Made by a program: the position numbers and the translations under genes. From NCBI GenBank assembly GCA_021234155.1, contig JAJEKV010000001.1:186001-250000 (forward strand): a stretch of 64,000 nucleotides of DNA. The letters are read 5' to 3'. Origin of the DNA: Isoetes taiwanensis. Its lineage: Eukaryota; Streptophyta; Lycopodiopsida; Isoetales; Isoetaceae. Below the pieces are notes generated by a model. That model was not told the origin of the DNA and did no database searches. It worked only from the letters and a program-made list of their open reading frames with translations. Positions 57,568 through 64,000 of this stretch are shown here, piece after piece; position 1 is the stretch's first letter; every line of letters starts with the position of its first letter.

Positions 57568-59789
57568 ATGGATCCAATCTCTCATGAAGTGCCCTTTTCG
57601 ATAATCTTTCTCACGATCCCGATCGCGGGGCACTATCCACCCCATTGATCCAAATACCGCATCCCGCGACCATATGGGGTAAATCAGAATTCGACAGAGT
57701 TATGCAACCGATGAACATCCGGATGATGTACTAAAGAGAACTAGACCTCCTTATCTTCAAAAAAGCAAAATGAGACTCTACGGTGGTATTTCTCTTAATC
57801 TTCCCCATTGTTCATTCTAGAGTTGATGCTTTATCCAATTCAAATTGGCCATAATCAAGGTCCAAAAATGTGGGATTAAGCTTGACAAACTCGGGCTTTT
57901 CTTCTTAACCTAAATAAAGGTATTATTATCCAAGCCGCATCGGCTTAATTTCCCTTACATTATGCTTGAGTGTGGGAACGCGAGAACAACTAAATTCTTT
58001 TCTCAACTATGGTCCCCCTCGACCTTTGAAACCACTCACCGTCCTTTTCTCAAATGGCATCCAAAACTTGATATTGAACAAATGAACAATCTCAGATTGC
58101 CTCAACCTCGCTTTTGGACTTAATCCTATATATTGGGATGAAGAATGTTTCAAACTCCTATTTAACACCATTGGCACCTATATCTCCATTGAATACTCTC
58201 CATCTAAACCTCCACGTGCCTTTGTGCAGCTTGACCTTTCCAAAGACATCCCTATCTCCATTCCTTTTATAGATGCCTTTGGAGTAGAGTCTTCCTTAGC
58301 TCTTAGATGGTCCGGATTGCACCCCAATGCCAAAAATGTTTACAAAGACATTTCGCACTCAATCAGAAGTCTTTCACAAACTTCACTTCAAACCAAGAGA
58401 GATAATGTGATTGAAGGGGAGAAAAATAGCGTGCTCTACTCAACTTTGCCCTGTGTGATATCTCTAAGGAACACTCTGATAGTGAGGGAGTGATCCAAAC
58501 AAATGTATCCAAGGAGCTGGACACATTTCACAAATTGCCCTCGAGAATGATAATTTCAAATGGACCAAAGTCAATGGCAGCTACAAAAGGATTCGGAAAT
58601 GTAGAAAAGAAGGAGCAGATTAAAGCCAAGGAAAAAAATTTGAGGACAACTCCTTTAGGTATAAGAAGAACACCGTATAACAATTGAGAGCCAAACTCTT
58701 GGTTAAAGGTACTGCTCCGTAAAAAGTTAATCATGCTTCCCATGACTTATGTTTGACTCCCACCAATATCATCAAGGATGCTAGAAGACAAGAAAAGGGC
58801 CATTGTTACAATCTTATGGACTTTCCAATCAAAAAATGTCAAGAAGATCGGATCATTAACTATAAAATCTCGTGATATAGCTAAATGTAAAATGAATTCT
58901 ACCGGAAAGAATTCACGCACTTTCTTCGCTACTTCAGCAAGCCTAACTCAACAAAAAACATTACTCCTATCAGCCTCATTGTCAATCGACTTGGTACTTT
59001 CCAAATCTGTTTGCCATACCAAGGAAATCAACTATGATGGAAACAATCTGCAACAAGGGAGTGGAATCAACATCAAGATAAGCCGCTTATAGGTCACAAA
59101 ACGCTTTTCAGGTATTATCTGACCCAGATATTAATTTAGATCCTGATTTATGTAAGAGCAAAGTATGTTATCCCTCTACTGCTCTTTCTGCACCACAATC
59201 AACCCAGGTTTTCTCACCCCCTAAACAGTCTTCCCCTATCTCTCCAGTTCTGCCTTCTCTGCCATCTCTTATTGATTTGGATTATCCCATTATAAATGTG
59301 CCTCCTCACCCTCCAAAATATCCAAAGTGGGTTGCAGATCAGCTAGCTTCACTGCAAATGGCTCCTGACTCAGAAGATAAGGATCAATCACAGGAAAATT
59401 TGGATTCCTGTGACTATGTCCCTGAGACTCCACAAGGTGCAGAAGAGGAGGAGCAACATGAAAAGTCCAGGCAAGTTAATCTTCCTGCTCCTCTAAATAA
59501 TCTTGAAATTAATTCTATGTTTCAGTTTTATCCTGGTGGTTATTCTGATAATAGTGATCATAGTGATAATAGTGAGGGTGAGGATAACCTAATTGATAAA
59601 GAGAATTGGGGGAAGGAAGAGTATCTTCTTGAAAATTCTGTCAAACCATCTGTCCCTGACAAAGATCATCCAGCTAGTAAATCTAGAAAGAAGGCTAGGG
59701 ACAACAAAGGAAAGTCTATGTCAGGGTTGAACAAAACTCCTGCTCAAAATACTAGGAGCAAAAAGAAATCAAAATCTTATAGATTTTGA
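57568..59789 (+). pseudogene. LINE ORF1 (nucleic-acid-binding protein), frameshifted
   Basis: ATG 57568 (MDPISHEVPFSIIFLT). Downstream frames hold LKWHPKLDIEQMNNLRLPQP, then YWDEECFKLLFNTIGTYISI and PPRAFVQLDLSKDIPISIPF, which match the DUF4283-like RNA-binding part of plant LINE ORF1. A CCHC-like motif (C-Q-K-C-L-Q-R-H) lies near 58330-58350. The last 170 codons (59277-59789) are open, with an acidic Asp/Ser-rich stretch and a basic Lys/Arg tail. At least two frame changes and a stop lie between. ORF1 would coat element RNA. Confidence 0.65.
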
Positions 59790-59824
59790 CTTTTCCCTCT
59801 TCCTTTCTTATTTTCCTTCTAGAT

Positions 59825-60807
59825 ATGAAGATTTTATCTTGGAATCTTAGAGGAATTAAAGGCCCTCTTAAGAGAAGAAGAGCCATTGCTCAAATCAGGC
59901 TATATAAAGCTGATATTATTCTTCTTCAGGAGATTAAGCTTCCCTCCTTTGAAGCTAGCAACTTGGGTGATTGGATATATCCAAATTCCTCCTCTATTTG
60001 GATTGATTCTGTGGGGGCGAGTGGTGGCCTTGCTATCATTTGGAGGGCTGATCTTAATCATGTCTCTTGCTACAATGGCCCTTCCAGATCATGGCAAGTT
60101 ACTTTTCTGTTTCCAATTCTGTCTTTGGTATTGTTAACATCTATGCTCCAACTAATCCAAATGATAGAGAACCTGTTTGGAAAGAGATCAACTCTTGGCT
60201 AGCCTCTCAAAATTTGGACAACTGGATTATTGCTGGGGACTTTAATAACACTCCTTCCTGGGACCTGAAGTTAGGGAACAAAATTAATATGACTAGATCT
60301 GAGAGACAAGCCTGGGATTCCCTTATTTCTGATAATGGCCTGATTTATATTCCCTCCTCGACTGCCAACTATACTTGGTCAAATAAGCAAAAAGATAGAG
60401 CTAGAGTCTATTGTACTTTGGACAGATTCTATGTCTCTAATCCCTCCACCTCCTTCTGGGATAACAGTTATGTCTCTAGTGATGAGGGTACTTCTATCTC
60501 TGATCATCAACCTCAGTTTCTTCATACTTCTCATGTCATTAGGATCCAAAGACAGGGAAGTACCCCTTTTAAGTTCAATACATCTCTCCTGAATAATGAG
60601 AATTTCTGCTCTCAGTTTCGTGCTTTTTACGAGGATCTCTCTGTTAGAAATATAAGTATGCATCAGGGCAATCAGTTCTATTCTAAAATCAAAGCTATCA
60701 AATCTTGGATTAAGAAATGGTCCAAAGATAGGCATCTTCAGGGTGAAATGGAAAAAAACCAGCTTCTTATGCTAATGAAAGAAATCAGATCTTTACTTCA
60801 AAGATGA
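59825..60807 (+). pseudogene. LINE ORF2: APE-type endonuclease
   Basis: ATG 59825 (MKILSWNLRGI) begins the EEP-fold endonuclease: N in SWNLRG, E in LLQEIKLPS, then after one frameshift near 60100 IVNIYAPTNPNDR, IIAGDFNNTP (catalytic D and N) and SISDHQPQF (catalytic SDH). It nicks target DNA to prime reverse transcription. A stop at 60805-60807 interrupts the link to RT. The active-site residues visible are all kept. Confidence 0.85.
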
Positions 60808-62187
60808 TCCAACTAATCTAAACCTCAAGTAGGAGAGGAAGTTCTTGAAAGAAAGATCAGAAATATTGAGGAGATAGAAGCTAAAGGGTCAGCCATCAGA
60901 TGTAAAATCAAATACTCCAACCAAATGGATTCTGGCAGCTCAAAGTTCTTTTTCAGGGTAGCTAAAAGTAGGGTGCTCAGAAATTCTATAACAGAAGTAG
61001 AGGATGATAGTGGGGAAAAATACTCTTCTCACTCTGAAATTTCTTCTTTCTTTAGAGACAAATATATGGATATTTTTATGAGCAAACCTATTCCTGATAT
61101 GGCCAAGGCAACTGACTTCAAAAATCTGGTCAATGATATCCTCCCTGAAGCTCCTGAAGTTATGAATGCTGCTATATGTGATCCTCCTTCCCAGAATGAG
61201 ATCCTAACTACCCTTTCCTCTCTCAGTAAAGGGAAATCCCCTGGTCCTGATGGGTTGCCACCTGAATTTTATGTTAAGTTCTGGGATATCCTCAAAGATG
61301 ACATTACTTCCATGGTTCATGACTTCTGGAATAATGATTGTCTTCAGACTTCTATTGCCAGTGGATTCATAGCTTTGATCCCAAAAGTTGATCATCCAAA
61401 TAAATTTCAAGATTGGAGACCTATCTCTCTCACTAATACTTCCTATAAGCTTTGTGCCAAGATTATTGCTCTCAGAATTAACAGCTACCTTCAAAGGAAC
61501 ATCAGTCCCAATCAGTCAGCTTTTCTGCCCAAGAGATACATTCTGGATAATTATGTGGCAGCCATGGAGGGATTACACTGGAACAAAACTTCAAACCAGA
61601 ACTGCATCTTACTTAAACTGGATTTCAAGAGAGCCTTTGACTCGGTCAGATGGGATTTTCTTGAATTTGCCATGGTCAAGCTTGGGTTTCATCCTAAGCT
61701 CATCAAGCTCATCCTTGGGCTTAATCTTAGATCCAAATCAGCTGTGCTTATTAATGGTGTGCCCTCTGGTTTTTTCTCTTTATCCTGTGGAGTTAGACAG
61801 GGATGTCCTCTTGCTCCTTACCTCTTCCTAGTTGCAGCTGAACTGCTTACCAGAGTCATTACTCACTATCAGGAAAATGGCTTCATTAAAGGACTCAAGC
61901 TCCCCAACTCGGATGAATATCTTACCATGCTTCAATATGCTGATGATACTTTTTCTTTCCTTGAAGCTGATTTGCCTAATATTGACTGCTTCCTTAAAGT
62001 CATTTATCAATTCTCAGCTGCCTCTGGTATTTATCTGAATGTCAATAAGAGCTTAATTATTGGTGATCTTCCTCATCAGCAGATCCTGGGTATTAATGTT
62101 CTTCCTGGGGGTCAAGCCACTAAGCTTTTAGGGATGCCTCTATCTATAAATCAGAGCTTGAAAGGGTGGGGATCCTATTCTTCGTGA
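60808..62187 (+). pseudogene. LINE ORF2: reverse transcriptase
   Basis: An open frame from 60925 to 62187 covers the RT: KGKSPGPDGLPPEFY, FIALIPKVDHPNKFQDWRPI, LLKLDFKRAFDSVRWDFL (first catalytic Asp), GVRQGCPLAPYLF and YADD at 61936-61947. The frame is lost at 62187 in the thumb region (PLSINQSLKGWG). Motifs are complete, so the RT core is intact in this copy although ORF2 as a whole is broken. Confidence 0.9.
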
Positions 62188-63616
62188 GAATTAAGAAAAA
62201 GTCAATAATTACGTAAATTATCTCTCTCTAGCAGTAGAACCATCATTGCTAACTTCGGTTCTTGCGAGCTCTCATGTCTACTTTTCCACCGCTTCTAATT
62301 GCCCCTAAGTGTATTTATCTTGAGCTCCAAAAATTATAAGAAACTTTATTTGGAATGGCAACACCGGGTCAATTGGAACTCTATCTCGCAAGACTAAAAT
62401 AACAGTGGTCTTGGTCAGAAGGACCTTTTTTCTTCAAGCTCAATCTCTTGCGGGTAAATTTGTTTGGAGAGCCATCTATGGGAGCCGATCCTCCTGCTCA
62501 TAAGTTCATCGATTAATTGGATCAATCTTAGTCACCCTTCCGGTCATCCATCCGCTTCATCATTTGTTACCAAACTCAGCCTTTACTCAATTGAAAACTG
62601 CTCCTAATATCTCTCCTTTGATGAAGAATCTGATTATGGCTTGGAATTCTATTTCTCCCCACTATCAGTTTATCTCATCCGATCATTTGCACTCTGATAT
62701 GCCTATTTTCTGGAATCCTATCTTTCTCAATCATAATTCCAATGTTCTGGCAATCAAACATCCTAGGATCTGCAAGAAATGGCATGATGCTGGTCTTTAT
62801 TACATTAGGGATCTTTTTAATGGATGTAGGCTGATTTCTTGGACTGCTCTCAAAAATATCATCAAAGGTACATCTTCTGACAGGAAAGTATATCTCCTTA
62901 TCAAGCCTTATTTGGCAAATCTCTCTCCTAACTCAGGGAAAGGCGACTGGTCCCTCAATGGTAAGTTTGACTATAAAGTGAGAGATATTTATAAGTGCCT
63001 TTCCCATGATCCTACTAATATTAAGGCTATGACCAAATGGGGTATCAATTTTACTCAGCTAAGAGAGCTCTTCAAGAATGTATGGGACTCTTACTGCCCT
63101 CCAAAAATTTCCTACTGTATATGGCTTATTGCTAATGGCAGTTTAAGTAACTTACAATCCATTTCCAAGAAATATCCTAATGTTATGCCAGACTGCCCTT
63201 TAGGTTGCAATGAGATTGAAGATATGTGTCACATTTTCAGTTGCACTAAGTTGAATAGTTTCTGGAATTGGATTGCTGGAAAATTTGGGTTTCACTATGA
63301 TGGAAATTTGCTTTCCTTGATTCAAAACGGTGACACTTTTAAAAACACTGTTATTTTCATTGCCCTTTGGAATATTTGGAAGGCTAGGAATCGTGTTTTA
63401 TATGGGAAGAATAGACCTTCAGTTTTCTGGATCAAAATGAACTTCCAATTTGATTTTGAAACTATTGCTACTGCTCATAAGAATAAGGTTGGAACTAACC
63501 ATGACAGGAAATGGGAGCTTCATGGAGCTTACAGGGGATTTTATAATTTATTTGCTTCCAATCTAAATATTGTAGATTCTAATGTTTTGTTTTCTGATGA
63601 AACTAGAATATCTTAA
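62188..63616 (+). pseudogene. LINE ORF2: C-terminal region with zf-RVT
   Basis: A frameshifted stretch (62188-62563) with IRNFIWNGNTG is followed by a 350-residue open frame (62564-63616) containing KISYCIWLIANGSLSNLQ and the zinc-binding CPLGCNEIEDMCHIFSC motif of the zf-RVT family. It ends with a stop at 63614-63616. No RNase H domain is seen after it. Confidence 0.8.
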
Positions 63617-64000
63617 CTTCCCTCAAGGTGGGGATGGAGCAAGAAAATTCGATGATAGCTTCCATTCAGCCAAAGACCCGGTGGATTCAAATATGAAGAA
63701 TGATATTGCAACATCTATGGAGTCGCTCCTTATGAAAAGGGGACGCATGAGATATCCAAGGAAAGTGAGGATCTTTGGGCATCTATCTTCTCAGAGGGAA
63801 GTGGTTCAGATCCATTGCCTTTGGGCCTTCTTGGCCAATCATCACTTTCTTCTCACTGAAAGGCAGTTGACAAGATACAGGTCCATGTACTACAATCACA
63901 AACTTATTGCTGATCTGTATGGCTCCTTGCTGATATTATTGGAGGACAAGGACAAATTCAGGCTCTTCTACTCAAATAATTGGGGCCCAAATCAATACCT
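63617..64000 (+). other. LINE 3' untranslated region or flank
   Basis: No ORF or poly-A is recognised; it continues beyond the window. Confidence 0.4.

Larger units (their letters stand above)
57300..64000 (+). mobile_element. L1-type LINE retrotransposon, 3' end not resolved
   Basis: In order: a pyrimidine-rich leader (about 57300-57567), ORF1 (57568-59789), and ORF2 with endonuclease, reverse transcriptase and a zinc-binding C-terminal region (59825-63616). No poly-A or flanking duplication is visible before the window ends, so the right boundary is uncertain. The presence of an APE-type endonuclease and zf-RVT and the absence of RNase H fit the plant L1 clade. Lesions are few compared with the Ty3/gypsy copies, suggesting a younger insertion. 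Confidence 0.85.

Overview
This window is plant nuclear DNA. It consists almost entirely of transposable elements nested inside one another, with few or no intact host genes. The evidence is the element types: Ty3/gypsy retrotransposons with a large extra ORF after pol, a CACTA element with a DUF4216 remnant, a BED/DUF659/hAT-dimerisation transposase, and an L1-type LINE with a zf-RVT C-terminus. A large-genome land plant fits. A seed-free plant is possible because I associate DUF7869-type genes with those lineages, but the sequence does not settle this. No rRNA, convincing tRNA, CRISPR or organelle signature was seen.

Layout. 1-7330: Ty3/gypsy element 1, minus strand, 3' part outside the window. 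7331-8870: about twenty copies of a TATAAATTTATA palindrome around a long inverted repeat. 8880-9182: small proline-rich ORF. 9183-16300: AT-rich DNA with two families of short palindromes, a tandem duplication and a broken SWIM zinc-finger fragment. 16349-54399: a degenerate DUF7869-type gene (plus strand) in three pieces. Its first gap is a hAT transposon (17532-36316, 8-bp target duplication), itself split by Ty3/gypsy element 2 (25614-34216, 5-bp duplication AATCC). Its second gap is Ty3/gypsy element 3 (37029-53759), itself split by a CACTA element (45105-50703, 3-bp duplication ATT). 54400-57300: no recognised gene. 57300 onward: an L1-type LINE, plus strand, with few lesions.

The most striking object is the hAT element, about 10.2 kb once element 2 is subtracted. 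Besides its own transposase (minus strand: BED finger, DUF659, hAT dimerisation region) it carries on the plus strand a protein-kinase gene, a coiled-coil/RING-H2-like gene, and a 1.7-kb array of at least seven foldbacks. Several foldbacks have the size and pairing of plant pre-miRNAs, and the array has been partly duplicated in tandem. A DNA transposon with a kinase, a RING protein and a hairpin array as cargo is the best candidate here for an undescribed system.

Most retroelement genes are broken by many small indels. Where copies or LTR pairs can be compared, the changes often hit CTG/CAG trinucleotides (CTG to CCG or CG). This may be a sequencing artefact of CHG-methylated DNA rather than true decay, so 'pseudogene' calls in those stretches are provisional.
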